Below are positions 1-12,500 of a stretch of DNA of 64,000 nucleotides, one piece after another. The notes below the pieces were generated by a model. The model saw only the letters and a program-made list of their open reading frames with translations. It had not been told where the DNA came from and did not search any database. The translations under genes and the position numbers were made by a program. Origin of the DNA: Absidia repens (lineage: Eukaryota > Mucoromycota > Mucoromycetes > Mucorales > Cunninghamellaceae); the NCBI GenBank assembly GCA_002105175.1, contig MCGE01000007.1:1302001-1366000 (forward strand), given 5' to 3'. Every line of letters begins with the position of its first letter. Position 1 is the stretch's first letter.

Positions 1-616
1 ATATATATATATATGTTCATTTTATTGTCTGCATATACTCTGTCTTGAAAGAACTTGATATATTTATTGTGTACTATGTGTGTTGAGATGGGTGAAATTT
101 ATGTATTATATATATTGAAAAAGGGTTTGATTTGAGATCTTTTGTATGTGTATGAATAGCTTTACATCACATATGAAATGATGGTTGATCTACAGAGTGG
201 TTATTACCATTTATCGACCATAGCGAGGACCGCGGTAGACATAAGGGCAGGTTCTAAATAAATAAAAATTGGTCCATCAAGAACATGAAATGGGTATAGA
301 GGAGGGTGATATGTGCAACTTACGAATAGGTATGACTTCTCTTCCCGCAAAACATGCAGCCCATGTTTCTGCTTCTGTTCATTGGTTTAGACTTGTGCAA
401 ATGGCCATCGTATGGAAAATTATCGGTTGCTTGGGTTTATAGTGGTAAAAAATTGAAAATTAGAAAAGTGTGTTTGAATTATTTCTTTATTTTTTTATTT
501 TTTTCTGTTCATAGAATCGACCCTTTTTATAATCTTGGAATCGTTTACTGACCATTGTTAAAATTCAACGTACAGGGACTGACCTTCATTGTCCTGTCAA
601 ACTAAAAAATGTTACC
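1..616. other. AT-rich intergenic DNA
   Basis: No gene is recognised here. The stretch opens with an AT dinucleotide run at the window edge and is AT-rich throughout. A 65-codon open frame at 354-551 shows no family resemblance and consists partly of poly-Phe from a T-rich tract. The right end is the presumed 5' region of the ATP11-like gene. Confidence 0.6.
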
Positions 617-1952
617 ATGCGGAATTTGAAAATAGTGTTATTTTTCGTTCGACAACGTTTTTTTTTTCTTTTTCCTCTTTGTATTATTGCCTTTCCACTC
701 ACGATCAATGTTGTCAACGTTCGCCAACGCTGTGTGACCACACTTCCGCTCTACACCGCTCAATCCTTGAAGACTTCTCTTCGAACACCAACAGCGCCTC
801 TTCGGTCCAATCTTCAAGGTAAGAAAGAAAAAGAAATACATGACACACATCGACCAACTAAACCAATATGATTGTGGTCCCTGTAGATCGTTTACGTACT
901 TTTGCTACTGAAGCCAAGGGTGTGGCCAACATTGAAGCAAATATGCTGACAAATTGAGACAAGCCGCCAAACAGTAAATAAACCAAAAAAAAAAAAAAGC
1001 ACCATGATCACTATCCTGGTCGTACTCATTCATACCCTGTATTTTTTTTTTTTTCATTGCAAAGACGTGGTGTCACTGTAGAAGAGCTCAAAACAAAGGT
1101 ATTGGAAGAAGCCAAAAACAACGGGATGCATCTAAAACACTCAAGAAAGCCACTTCAACCAGTGCTGCAGCAAAGCCAAATACTGCAGAAAAAGTTGCGG
1201 CCACTGTCACTGCCAAAGCTCAACAACCTTATGACTCGTCAGCACCTGTAAGCAAATCTCAGTCGCTCTTCCTTTGTTATCTGGATCTGTCATATATATA
1301 CTCACTTATCGTTTTTATCTGTATTGCATAGACCTTGGACAAGATTGTTAAATTGGAACTATTTGAAAAGGAAAATGCAGAAACGATTGAAAAGATCTGG
1401 ACACAATACCATGCTGACAAGGACTGTATCACTGCCATCATTCCCAGCAAGGTCTACGATACTCTTTACAAGCGCAGTCAAGCATATCCTATGGTAAAGA
1501 AGAAAAAGAAAAAAGGATCACTTTAAAACGTAAAAATTCGATGCTAAACCACACCCTCCTCTCTTTTTCTTTAAAAAACAACAACTTAGTTTATTGTTCC
1601 TATGCCAAGGGAATCAGGGATTGAATTTTTTGTGATGCAATTCAGTTTCCATCAATGTCACTTTACATCACTATTGGAATACAAGACAAAAGGAACCGAA
1701 GCTCGACCCTTCTTCACCATCACTCACTTCCCCGAATTGGCATCCACCAAGGACATTGTATTGATGCGTGGTGAAATCTCAGATGAACCTCGTATGATCG
1801 ACACTCAAAACGCACAATTTTTGGCTTTCACTCTTCAACAATTCTATGCCACGGGCGACAAGACGAAATTCGACATGGTCGAAACCTTCCACAAGGCTCC
1901 TCAAGATTTTGATTACCAAGCCCTTATCAATGAAGTCGAAAAGGTGATCTAA
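617..1952 (+). CDS. ATP11: ATP11-type mitochondrial F1-ATPase assembly factor (two apparent frameshifts)
   Basis: Chaperone that binds free F1 beta subunits in the mitochondrial matrix during assembly of ATP synthase. Exons read by eye: 617-818, 887-973, 1065-1247, 1332-1493, 1590-1952. The last two exons carry the ATP11 domain, with LDKIVKLELF, a Trp-x-x-Tyr-His block, FIVPMPRESG, HFTSLLEYKT and VLMRGE, which together identify the family. The Ser/Thr/Arg-containing N-terminus fits a mitochondrial presequence. Two places need one extra base to keep the conserved frame: the A run at 939-941, so that the YADKLRQAAKQ stretch can be read, and the A run at 1114-1118, after KVLEEAK. As given, exon 2 meets a stop. 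Both sites are homopolymers, so an assembly or sequencing error is more likely than gene death. An AATAAA lies at 2106-2111. The family call is firm; the exact N-terminus is less so. Confidence 0.88.
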
Positions 1953-2468
1953 ATCTAGAAGATAGATATGACTTATTTTCTCCTCTCCTCCTCCTCTCCT
2001 TTTTCACCAACCCCTCTCCTTCTCTACCTCACATAGTTTATAGAATAGACTTGATTAGATAATGGTAGTTTTTTTCGGTTTTTTATTTTTATGTTTTGCT
2101 TTGATAATAAAGAATATACATGATATGATTTACTATTTACTCGGAATGACTTCGTGTGTATATACATGGCCTTTAGTAACCTGACAGTTGAAAATCAAAT
2201 GTATTGCATGTTATATAAATTGTTGTTATGGAGGAGAATGGTTGACTTTTATTGATTGAAAATAGAAGTGGTAGATGATATGGGATTCGCTCACTGACAA
2301 CATGCAACACACATATTGTATCATTCAAAGAAAAAAGAAAAAGATAGAAAGATAAAACCATATGGAAGACCTTGGATATTATAAAATCGAATTTTTTATT
2401 TACATTTTAATAAAAGACTACGTATCATGTACATTACATATGCTAGCTAAACTATTTTTTTTAAACAT
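1953..2468. other. Convergent 3' intergenic region
   Basis: This lies between the 3' ends of the ATP11-like gene (+) and the CsbD-like gene (-). It holds the AATAAA signal of the former at 2106-2111 and AT-rich untranslated sequence. No further gene is supported. Confidence 0.6.
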
Positions 2469-2854
2469 TTATTTGTTTTCACCACTGGGGACACTGCCGT
2501 AAGCCTTGGCTTTTGCATTTTCAGCAGTTTCTTGAGCATTGTTCTTTAATACTTCAGCCTTGTCACTAGCATCTTGCTTGGTTTGTTCAAATTTATCACT
2601 GGCTTGATTCTTCAAATTTTGAGCATTTTCTTGAGCTAAACAAAGAAGAAAAAAATAAATTCAAGTCAATCCACCATCATCAAACCAGTATGACTTTTTT
2701 TTTTGGATGTTATCTCTTTACCTTCAGCACGCTTAATTTCAGATTGAGCAGCAGCCTTATCAGCAGCACCTTCAGATTGCAATTTTTCATTACCAATGGC
2801 ACTTCCCAAAGATTCCTTGGCGTAGCCCAGAGCTTCGTTAAACTTGTTTTCCAT
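2469..2854 (-). CDS. Small CsbD/LEA-like stress protein
   Basis: Predicted 99-residue hydrophilic protein from two exons, 2854-2722 and 2635-2469, joined by an 86-base intron with GTAAAG donor and TTTAG acceptor. The N-terminus (MENKFNEALGYAKESLG, then GNEKLQSEGAADKAAAQ) matches the pattern of fungal CsbD-like proteins. The second exon adds repeated Ala/Glu/Lys/Asn heptads typical of amphipathic LEA-type helices. There is no signal peptide or membrane segment, so it is probably cytosolic. Fungal relatives are associated with stress or dormancy, but their biochemical role is not established. The same architecture could be annotated simply as a mismatched-base-pair and cruciform DNA recognition-like or CsbD domain protein. 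The start codon is the only Met upstream of the conserved block. Confidence 0.75.
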
Positions 2855-4059
2855 GTTGATGTTAAAGAGAGTGAGAGTAGTAAAATAATGGATGATTTTT
2901 TAAAAAAAGGCGCGCCCCTTTTATAATATTTTTTTTTTTTCCTCCAAAAGTATGATGGAATCTATTTCATTGCATGAATGGCATATGTCATACATGGGTT
3001 TGGGAATCGATGATATCAGAATATTCGATTTGGAAAAAAAATCCTCTAATTTTTAAAACACCGAAGATGGGTTTTTTTTCCTCTAAGGCGTCACTGGACT
3101 GAGACAGTAGAACTACCCCTCCCCCTTCCGGCATGGATAGCAAAAGCATTTCACAACCGAAAAAGTTAATCAAATCCAATAGTACAGCTGTAACCTTGGC
3201 CCTGTAAATACGAGATCGGGATCCAGTCTCAGTACACATACACATACACAATGAAAATAAAGACCATATATATCCGCTCTTTCATTCATTTGATATATAA
3301 ATATATAAATCTAATTTTTATTGAGGATATCTAGCAAATAAATATGGATAGAGGGGAATCTCTATGACAATGACGTACGCTATATTTTTAAGAAAAGGGC
3401 TAAAGAAAAAAGGTATTCTGTGTCTATTCTAAAGACCGCACATGCAGGTATGTTCCAGTTGTCTAATCCAGCCCAGCTTTACCACAAGAGCCACGCTAAT
3501 ATATAATAACAAAATGACGACGAAGGATCTCATTCTTTGTCAAATACTTTCAATAAAGTATGGATCTTTGTATGATAAGGTCAAGGTTCATGGTCAATTA
3601 ATGAATAGAATAACATACCTATGATACAATGATAACAAAAAAAAAAAAAGGGAACTATGTATGAAGGTAGTAGAATAAAATAGAATGAAGTAGAAGTTCA
3701 TTAATCATTGCTATTGTTTCAAAAGAAAGATATCCCCGCTTTTTTTTTAATCCATAAAAATAGTACAGTCAAACAAAGATCGGAGCACAATGATTGCAAA
3801 ACATAGGGGCGGCAGTGAACACCTCTTGTCCAAATATGGCGATCTACGTGGAAAAAAAAAAAGCAAGCGCTAGTTCGTTTGTGCATATCTTTTCCAGCCA
3901 GAAAAGTTTTCCAGCGGAGACTACGATTGTTCCTGCGATAAGTCTACTAGAGATGAATGATATCATTCTAGGGGGGGGGGGGGTGAGAAGAGAGGAAGGA
4001 TTCATATACTCTACTAAAAACAAGAATAAGAAAATCGATTTTCCCAGTGTTCTACAGTA
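2855..4059. other. Intergenic DNA, no gene recognised
   Basis: Promoter side of the CsbD-like gene followed by AT-rich sequence. Short open frames on both strands (for example 2988-3251 minus and 3442-3624 plus) show no recognisable family or splice support. A G tract lies at about 3970-3982. Nothing else is supported before the dispersed repeat copy that starts near 4060. Confidence 0.55.
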
Positions 4060-4870
4060 TATAACAACGGCTATATTCACGGCATAAGCCTGGGTCCACA
4101 AAAGAGCGACAGCAGTAGTATGTTCACTGGGGTCAGACGATGTTAATAAAAAGGACATACTTTATTTGAAACATTGGTAGACACTAAACTAAACACAAAG
4201 GGGGGATTGTTGTAACAGAAGATCTAGTGGAAGTTATGTGAGGGCAGATGTTGGGAGATCTGATTAACAGCCAACACTAATCAAATGAGTTAATGGTACT
4301 CAAAAGAGATTTATTGCACACAAGACATGACAAAGAGTAATGAGGCATTTTCATTGCAGTAAGTGATAAAAAATACATTTTTATTCAGCTATATATACAA
4401 ACTAAGGGCAAATTAATGGTAAACTAAGCTAATAGAGACTTCAAAAAGCTAACTAATGGTGCCCCCCTCCCATGTTGGATCAAAAATGAAAGGGTTTCCC
4501 CATGAATGTTGTAGTCTCTGAGCTGAAACCCCTTCTAAACTAGTCCTGACACTAATCTACGTCCAACATAACCTTATAGAAGTTGAATGATGAAGAAAAA
4601 ATAAAGGAAAAAAAAAATAATCAAAAAGAAAGGGCGCGAAAAAATAAAAAAGCGGGAGAGAGAAAATAAATACTTCACGTGGGCGGGATTTGAAATGCTT
4701 TTTTTTTGTGTGAGGATTTGGTTTGCTATTACTATTACGGTAGTTCTCTTTTTATAAAAAAAAAAAGCGACCACCATTCAATATTGGCAATATGGTGGTT
4801 CACTTCTCATGATGCCTCCATCAGTCAACATGGAGAAACTAGTCCTAGTTAATTTACCCACCTGTTTAAA
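4060..4870 (-). repeat. Dispersed repeat family, copy D (minus orientation)
   Basis: About 0.8 kb that aligns by eye, in reverse complement, with copies near 27.7, 46 and 63.5 kb. Diagnostic blocks are the core TGAAAGGGTTTCCCCATG (near 4489-4506), the run TAGTCCTGACACTAATCTACG and the segment TTCACGTGGGCGGGATTTGAA (near 4674-4694). The left limit is placed where similarity to the 3' part of the other copies fades, the right limit near 4870. No long open frame is present. It may be a non-autonomous transposable element or a solo LTR; the ends show no terminal repeats that I can define. Confidence 0.7.
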
Positions 4871-5353
4871 GGTAGATTAGCCCACGCTCTTATTTGGTCT
4901 AGCTTTCTTTGCGCTATTTTTATTTTACATCAAGACGTTTCCTACCTCACTCACTTCACAGTCAACCCTGCGCACACTCCACACTCACATTCCACCTAAT
5001 AGTTTCCTGAATGATAGTTGCCTTGGTGCTAATTATCATAGTTTATATTATATATGCCTTTGAATTAAATATGTCTTGCCTTTTTACTACCCGTCTCTCA
5101 TATATGTAGTTTATTTGTCAAGTAAATAATACCCACACTATAGATGTGCGTGTAAAAAACAAAACAAAATCCTTTTATCAAACTGAAAGTGTAATGCCCC
5201 GACGATTGCCCAATTCAAAATTTAAAAAAGTGGGGTACCTTTTTCTGATTGGCTTATTTCGTGTAGTGGATGGAACAATATACGATCGTGTGTGGGCGCA
5301 GTCAATTTTTTTTTTCTTCTACTTTTATTGTTCCCCATTCTATTTCAAATACC
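4871..5353. other. Promoter region of the alkyltransferase gene
   Basis: AT-rich DNA with no gene of its own. A T-rich tract and the ACC ATG context immediately precede the start at 5354. Confidence 0.5.
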
Positions 5354-6081
5354 ATGACAAAAACTCGTACTCGCAGTAGCACCACCGATAAGGCCGCAGC
5401 TTCTCCATATTTCAAGAAACAACCCAAAAAGGTCTTCGTGGCTAATGACGATGATGTCACAAGTAAGTTCATCTCGCCAGTGTGCATGGGACGATCGGTA
5501 TATGCGATCTTGTTTCGAATTCGACTAAATATATATTTTTTTTTCTTCTTCCTATATTTATGATTTAGGCCTGATTGTGTATCCTTTGACTCAAAAAGAA
5601 CGATCCTCTTATATCAATCCCAAAACAAAACGAAATCTGACCAAGTTTCACTATGAAGTCTATGATCTAGTGGCAAAGGTAAATATGTATATGACGGGTA
5701 GGCGAGTGGAGGGGGAGGTTTAAAGCTTCTACTAACATGGAAGTGGTGGTGGTGGGGCGACTATTGTTGTTGTTATTACTATTATAATAGATTCCAAAAG
5801 GTCAAGTAACCACTTACAAAGCCATCAGTAATGCACTCCACTCCCATCCACGGGCAGTTGGTCAAGCTTTACGCATCAATCCCTTCTGCCCTCTTCCTAT
5901 CCCATGTCACCGGGTAATCATGTCCAATAAGGCGATTGGTGGCTTTAATGGTGGTTCTGGTGATTGCCAATTTGTCGCAAACAAGAAAGCCAAACTGGCA
6001 AATGAAGGATTGGCGTTTGACGACAAAAATGTGTTGAAGTCCAATAGCAATGGTGATGACTCAATATTTAGTGATTTCTAG
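5354..6081 (+). CDS. MGT1: Methylated-DNA--protein-cysteine methyltransferase (O6-alkylguanine repair)
   Basis: Suicide DNA repair enzyme that moves the alkyl group from O6-methylguanine to its own cysteine. Three exons (5354-5462, 5569-5678, 5791-6081) join in frame to give 169 residues. The signature PCHRVI is present with the acceptor Cys at about residue 112. It is preceded by the helix-turn-helix block IPKGQVTTYKAIS and by RAVGQALRINP, which contains the family's nucleotide-flipping Arg. GGFNGGSG follows, as in family members. The length matches the compact MGMT family. The N-terminal 35 residues are Ser/Thr/Lys rich and include a SPYFKKQPKKVF motif reminiscent of a PIP box-like or nuclear targeting segment, which is my inference. 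A 3' AATAAA lies at 6148-6153. Confidence 0.93.
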
Positions 6082-6612
6082 TTCGTAATATAGTATAGCT
6101 AGTATAGCAAATGCAGTTAGTATGTTTATATCTTTATGCAATGATTCAATAAAATAAAATGTTGACTTTATCTTATTTTAGTTTTTTATGTGTTTTATAA
6201 TACACTGTGATTGTGCCGTGATTGTACAGTACATGGTTGACGTTATGTATGAATATATATGTGTGAGGAAGAATACTGAAAGATAGTGTGCTGAATTTAA
6301 TGAAATAGATATTATAGAGATGATGCTAATGGGATTTGAAGACATGGAAGATCAAGAAAAAAAAAAGGCTAATGGTAAGTTTGATGAAGCTGTGATAATA
6401 CATGTTTGTAAGGATTAATTGTTGACAGTGGAACAAAAACGAAGTCATGTATCAACTTATGTAAATCAAGGTTTGATAATACAATTTTGAAGAATGGACA
6501 ATAGAATAAAAACAACATGTTAATTGAGAGTAATGGTATCAATAAGTATACAATTTTATTAAAGAAAAATGAATCATGAGGGAGTGAGTGTAAATCCTAA
6601 GTACTATTAAAA
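6082..6612. other. Convergent 3' region between MGT1 and BOS1
   Basis: 3' untranslated DNA of two converging genes, AT-rich, with AATAAA at 6148-6153 for the upstream gene. No other gene or RNA is recognised. Confidence 0.55.
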
Positions 6613-7710
6613 CTAAACTAGGTAATGGACAATAGCCCACAGAATAAATACAGTGATAATAAGCCCACCAAAGAAGATCCATTTATCTTGAGTTGTGCGT
6701 CTTTCAATATACCGAATCACATTTTGCGAAAGTCCTAAAGTATTTGCAGTGTCCAATATTTTTCGTTGTGCTTTCTATAGTATAAAAAGAAAAAAAAATC
6801 GTCATCGTCCATCACTCTATACCATCTCTTCTATGTGTACGCCTACATAAAAATCACCCTATTACCTTTAAAACACCGTGTTGTTCTGTCAAGTTTTCCA
6901 ATAATGTTTGTGCCTGAGTAATAAAGTCGTCCAGTTGAGAGTCAGTCTGATCACCAAAGGCCTGTTCTCTTTGTGCAAAGGCAGATCGCGACATTGGTTG
7001 ATATGGATGTTCTGGCTAGATGAATCAAAAAAAAAAAAAAGAGAATCTCCTAGTGAGTAATTCAGAATACTACCTTTGCCCTTGTCCTCCCATCCCCGTC
7101 AGTTTACTTACAGCTTCTGTATAATGTCCACCTCCTTTGTTCGGGCGTCGTGCTAACAGGCTGTCCCTGTTCTGTTCCAATCGAAGATTTTCCTGTATTT
7201 TCTTAGTTGACTCGAACCTAGTTCGCATTTCTTGCAGTTCTTGTCGAAATTTGGCTACACGTCTATACGTTGGAGAGATATCACAATGAAAATAAGTTCA
7301 GTTTAACCCATCCTTGGTTTTCCTTCCATTATGGTCACTTACGTTACAGCTGTTTCCTTCTTGACCGCTACCATTTCCCGTTTCGCAAGATTGTCATAGT
7401 CATCTATCGATCGCTGTAGAGATGTAAAGGATGCCGATATTTGTCCTGTTTCAAAATATACAAGTATGATATAAAAATTATATATTGTTAGCCATGGGAA
7501 AACGTCATCGTCGTCATAAACCTGATATCATCCATTTATTACCTTGTAATCCAGCCGACAAATCTTGGCCGGAGGCAAATTCTAAGTAAAGCAAATAATA
7601 TGATGAGTCCAATCCACTACAAGTTGAATTTTTATGTTTAGTCACTTACTATCAAGATCTTTGTGCAAAGCATGACTCTGTTTCAGAGCATGATTATATA
7701 GTGAGTTCAT
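6613..7710 (-). CDS. BOS1: Bos1/membrin-type Golgi Qb-SNARE
   Basis: Tail-anchored SNARE for fusion of ER-derived vesicles with the Golgi. Six exons (7710-7650, 7581-7543, 7445-7343, 7262-7112, 7015-6866, 6774-6613) give 221 residues, the usual size of membrin/Bos1. The N-terminus MNSLYNHALKQSHALHKDL is the family's Habc start. The SNARE helix carries ANTLGLSQNVIRYIERR just before the C-terminal anchor, with IFFGGLIITVFILWAIVHYL as the membrane segment. All six exons are phase-consistent. The start is chosen because the first Met lies exactly where the family begins. It is divergently arranged with eL19, and the two share a 650-bp promoter interval. Confidence 0.93.
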
Positions 7711-8360
7711 CTAAATAAAAAATAAAATAAAATGAAAAAAAGAAGGTTAAAGAAAAATGGGAAAATGTTCAACACGTTGCAAAATATATGGAGTCAGCAC
7801 GTGAGTCAACCAACTCCGCCAACCATTTTTTGATGTTGTAATACTGTTAGCCACCATATTATTATTGGCATCAGCCAACCACCCACAAAAAAAAAAAGGC
7901 AGTAAGAGTGGAAGCACATGATAATCGAATCCTTTAAATTTGGCATATACGTAGAATAAACTTGTTTAATATTTAAAAACGATGTGAGCATGAATTTACT
8001 GAACAAAGCCAAACGCTCTGTCAAAAAAAAAAAAAAAAACCTTTGATTGTAAAGCTGGATCTCATATCGATGTATAAAAAAATTATATCAAACATACCGT
8101 CTGTTTTTCCGATCATAAGGTCGTAAGAATCTTTTGATGCTCTCACAGCAACATACTACGGCGTCAGTCATGCCTAGAGAAAAATAAAAAGAAGTGGGTT
8201 CAGGAGAAAAATTAAGGGGAGTTTGGGCGAAAATCAAGGGCAGCTTTAATTTGAATACCGCAGTGTGGCTTGTCCTTTTTTTTTTTTTTTTGATTAAAAC
8301 CCGCAAAAAAATACAACACTGACCTATCTTCTTCCTCTTTAGCTATTTGCTTTTATCAAC
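7711..8360. other. Divergent promoter interval BOS1/eL19
   Basis: 650 bases between two divergent start codons. The interval is AT-rich with poly-A/T tracts at about 8022-8038 and 8277-8291. Short open frames on the minus strand do not resemble any protein. It presumably carries both promoters; no specific operator could be identified. Confidence 0.5.
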
Positions 8361-9134
8361 ATGTAAGTTACCCATAGATGGTCTAAAAAAGGCATTGTTA
8401 TATATATTCATACTCATATGTTATATATATTCATACTCATATATCATATTCCTTGTTTTACGTTCTCAGGGTCAACTTGCGTATCCAAAAACGATTGGCA
8501 GCTTCCGTCCTCAAGTGTGGTCAACGAAAGATCTGGCTCGATCCCAATGAAGTCAACGAAATCTCCAACGCCAACTCCCGTAAGTGCAGCGTCGCCATAT
8601 TATCTATCTCCCAACTTATTGACACACCTATAAATTTATTTTATTAACAATTTTTTTTTTCATTTTCTCATGATATGTTATATTTTATCAGGTGCTAACG
8701 TCCGCAAGTTGGTGAAGGATGGTTTGGTTATTCGCAAGCCCGAAATTGGTGTCTCTCGTTTCCGTGTCCGTGAACGTCATGAAGCCAAGCGCCTCGGTCG
8801 TCATATGGGTTTCGGTAAGCGTAAGGGTACTGCCAATGCTCGTATGTCTCGTCAAGTCCTCTGGATGCGTCGTATGCGTGTCCTCCGTCGTCTTCTCCGC
8901 AAGTACAGAGAAGCTGGCAAGATTGACAAGCACCTTTACCACAACTTGTACCTCAAGGCCAAGGGTAACGGTTTCAAGAACAAGCGTGTCCTCATGGAAT
9001 ACATCCACAAGGCCAAGGCTGAACAAATCCGTGCCAAGAACCTCTCTGAACAAGCTGCTGCTCTCCGCGCTAAGAACAAGGCCATGCGTGAACGTAGAAA
9101 GCAACGTGCTGAAGAAAAGACCGCTGATCAATAA
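8361..9134 (+). CDS. RPL19: 60S ribosomal protein eL19
   Basis: Large-subunit ribosomal protein, 184 residues. The start codon is split: the first coding exon contributes only AT (8361-8362) before a GTAAGT donor, and the second exon (8470-8579) begins with the G of ATG. Exon 3 is 8692-9134. The protein starts [18 protein letters not shown] and contains the invariant blocks [37 protein letters not shown] and [18 protein letters not shown], then a long basic C-terminal helix. Codon choice is strongly biased to C-ending codons (CGT/CTC/AAG), unlike neighbouring genes, which fits high expression. AATAAA at 9245-9250 is the likely 3' signal. The gene is followed 400 bases downstream by the TBC protein in the same orientation. 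Confidence 0.97.
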
Positions 9135-9531
9135 ATTAGATCTACTGCTTAGTTTATAGTATTAATCGTTTAGTAGCCTTATTAGTCTTCCGCATCTTCG
9201 TTTAATTGATTTGATTATTGTTATTTTTTTGATCGATCTTTTGTAATAAATTTATATTCTTTATTTTGACCATGATTGATTCTTTTTTTTATGTTGCTCC
9301 TCCTTTTGCCCCCCCCCTTCTCGTGATTAGTGCCGGATGTGGCAGTAAGTGTTATAGGGTGAATATTTTTATCTTTTTCACGCTATTACTATTTTAAGCA
9401 CCGATTCGCCTGCCCTAGGCTTTTCGCCTTTTGTTCTTTTTTCTTTTTTTGCTCTCTTCACTTTTACGCTATTTATATCATCCATCCCTTTTCTTATATA
9501 TTATCTTTCTTTCTCAATTTATGAACATACC
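9135..9531. other. eL19 3' region and promoter of the TBC gene
   Basis: Contains AATAAA at 9245-9250 and a pyrimidine-rich stretch before the start at 9532. No gene is seen. Confidence 0.5.
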
Positions 9532-12500
9532 ATGACGGATCCTGCCTTCAATTTATTTACTTTGCCAACAAATGTGGACAACTACATTACTCCATTTTGG
9601 ACAACCGTCAAAGAGGAAAAATACTTTCTCTTACAACGAACCAAAACTCAAAAGAACACCATCATGCGAAGCGTCCTGGGAACTCTACAGAATGTGTAAG
9701 TAAAATACGTATAGAAAGAGAATGTATATAGTTCAGTGTGCTAACTTTGTCTTTTTCTTTTTCTCTTTGTTTTTCTTTCCTTCCTCTTATTTATCTATAT
9801 ATGTATAGGCTGGACACTAAACAAGCACCTTACCGAATTCTATACCAACGCGTGGGTGGAAACTGTCTCCAAATTGCTTGTGCAGCAACAGAAAAACAAG
9901 CTGATTTGGCATGGCGCTGGATTAACGGTATGTACATAGGCTTGGTGAAAAGAAGAAAGTGGGAAGGTCACTTGCACCCTCTATGTTGACATATAACTAA
10001 CTCCACTCTTATACAAACTTCGAATAATAGAAAACTTGCAAATACCACTGGAGGCATTAGAAGATACGGAACGGGAAGACTTTGTGGTAACCAAAATTAA
10101 CTCTATTGTCACACGACGGGGTAAGACGGATGATCAAGGAAGGACACACACATGTATACTGATTCTCTTATTTTCATTGACCTTTTCAATGTAGATACCG
10201 GCACAGACGACATATCAACAGATGAAAAGGTACGAAATGCATCAAGAAGCTTCCGTCAGACATTTGATCTTCCAGTAACTGAACGATTGGTAAACTGTAA
10301 GTATCAAAGAAAGAGGAAAGAAGGACAAGTGAAAAGAAAATTTGTGTGTTTGAAGGAGGGGGATTGACTTGTCTCTTTTGTTTTGTTTTCAGATTACTCG
10401 GGCGCATATCATACCAACCGGTTGACAAGTCAAGGCTGGATATACATTAGTGAAAACTATATTGGTTTCTATTCTTATCTTTTGGGTTATGAAACAAAAC
10501 TCCTCATTGAACTCAAGGACATCCAGGATGTTCGAAAAGAAAAATCAAAACGTGGGGTATTTGCAGATGCTATCAATATTGTCATGAAAGATAAGCAAGA
10601 GGTAAGGAGAGAGACAAAAGAGAAGGGGGTGGGGAGATGTCAGGGGTCACTAAACTTTTTATTTTATTTTTTTGGTCTAAATGAAATAGCACTTTTTCTC
10701 CAACTTATTCAAACGTGACGAAGTACATGGGATCTTGGTGCAACTTACTGGTTTGGCTATGCAGCGTCTTTTGAAAAGCACGGCATTGGAACATTCTCCC
10801 GGTGGTGAAATTGCGATTGACATTCAGGACAGTGACATTGATGCTGCAGTGGAAACAGCACGTGATATCAAGAACATGTCGATCAACAAGAATATCAGCA
10901 AAGTCATTACATCGCCACCGCCATCATCAGCTTCGGATATCAACATGCTACAACCTTTGAAAAACAATCTGGCCGCTCAAAAGCGTGATGATCGATTCCG
11001 CTTCCAATTCAGACTACCATCCTCCCAACACATGCTGCAAAGTGTGGACGCTTTATACATGGTGGAAGAACCTTTGGATATCAACGTGAATGGCGATGAT
11101 CCTGACGCTCCAACATCTCGCACTGTGCATTATCGTGGTAAATTGGCCGTATCGGAGGCCTATCTTACTTTTTATTCTACTTCTGGTCAAGCCTCGCATT
11201 ATCAAACCGTCTTACCTTTGTATACTATTCGTCGTGTGGAACGAGTGAGTGACAAGTCTTATTCTTTGAAAATCCTCAACTGGCATCAAGTCACGGTCCA
11301 ATTTGATCTTCAAGTGTAAGTAAAATACCGAAAGAAAGAAAAAATATTAAATCTCGTATCATTTATATTAACTTCCATCTTGGACATTGTTTTGTTGTAT
11401 AGCACCAAGGCACAATACGATTCTTTTTCTGCCCTGATGACTGAAAATCTACGCAATCAAATCAAGTACATGAAGATGATGAAACGCTTCCTTGCTACAT
11501 GCCCCTCTTCAGCATTGGTGGCCGACAAAGGTTATGATGTGATCGACAAAATGCCTGGTGGATTAGGTCTTCAATTTGGATTCCCCGGTGATGCGCGCCA
11601 ACTCAAGGATAAAAGCAAGATGAAACTTTGGAAAAAGTTTTTCAAAGGTAGATAAAAGTTACACGTGATGATGATAAATTCAGGGGGGTGGGCAGTTTCA
11701 TTAACTGATCTTTCTTTGCTTCTTTGTTACATTAGATTATGGACGTAATTTGACGGTATCGAAAACACCGCGATTTTCCAAATTGATTCGAGTTGGGCTT
11801 CCCAATCGACTACGTGGGGAAGTATGGGAAACTTGCTCTGGATCTATCTATCTTCGCTTTATGAACCAAGGCTTATACGACAAACTTTTGGAGGAAAACA
11901 AAAATAAGAGCTCTCTCAGTTTGGAAGAAATCGAAAAGGACCTGAATAGGTAGAGTTTTGATTATCAGCAAGATAGAAACTGATTTTGCGTGATGCTCAC
12001 TCCTTTTTTTGTATTTTATTACTATATAGATCTTTGCCGGAATACTCTGCTTATCAAACGCCGGAAGGCATCAATAGTCTCCGCCGTGTGCTTAGTGCGT
12101 ACTCATGGAATGACCCTGAACTGGGATATTGTCAAGCTATGAACATTGTTACATCTGCCATTCTCATGTAAGTTCTACAATGTCAAATGTGTATATTTGA
12201 TTTTCTGCCATACTGATTTGCTTCTTTTTTTAGATATATGAGCGAAGAACAAGCCTTCTTTACGTTAAGCGTACTATGTGATGATATGCTTCCTGGATAT
12301 TACAGCACTTCTATGTATGGCGCTCTTTTGGATCAAATTATATTTGAACATCTATTGGAAACAACTATGCCTTTGTTATACAACCATTTCAAGAAACGAG
12401 ATATACAATTATCAGTCGCCTGCTTGCCTTGGTTCCTGAGTTTATATATTAACTCCATGCCACTTTTGCTTGCTTTCCGTGTGCTCGACTGCTTTTTCAT

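Noticed and set aside
939..1118. Programmed frameshifting in ATP11
   Set aside because: No slippery heptamer or downstream structure of known type, and two separate sites in plain A runs; an assembly error is simpler.
8688..9131. 147-codon open frame on the minus strand across eL19, and a 146-codon frame in another plus frame
   Set aside because: Shadow of strong codon bias in eL19; neither resembles a protein family.
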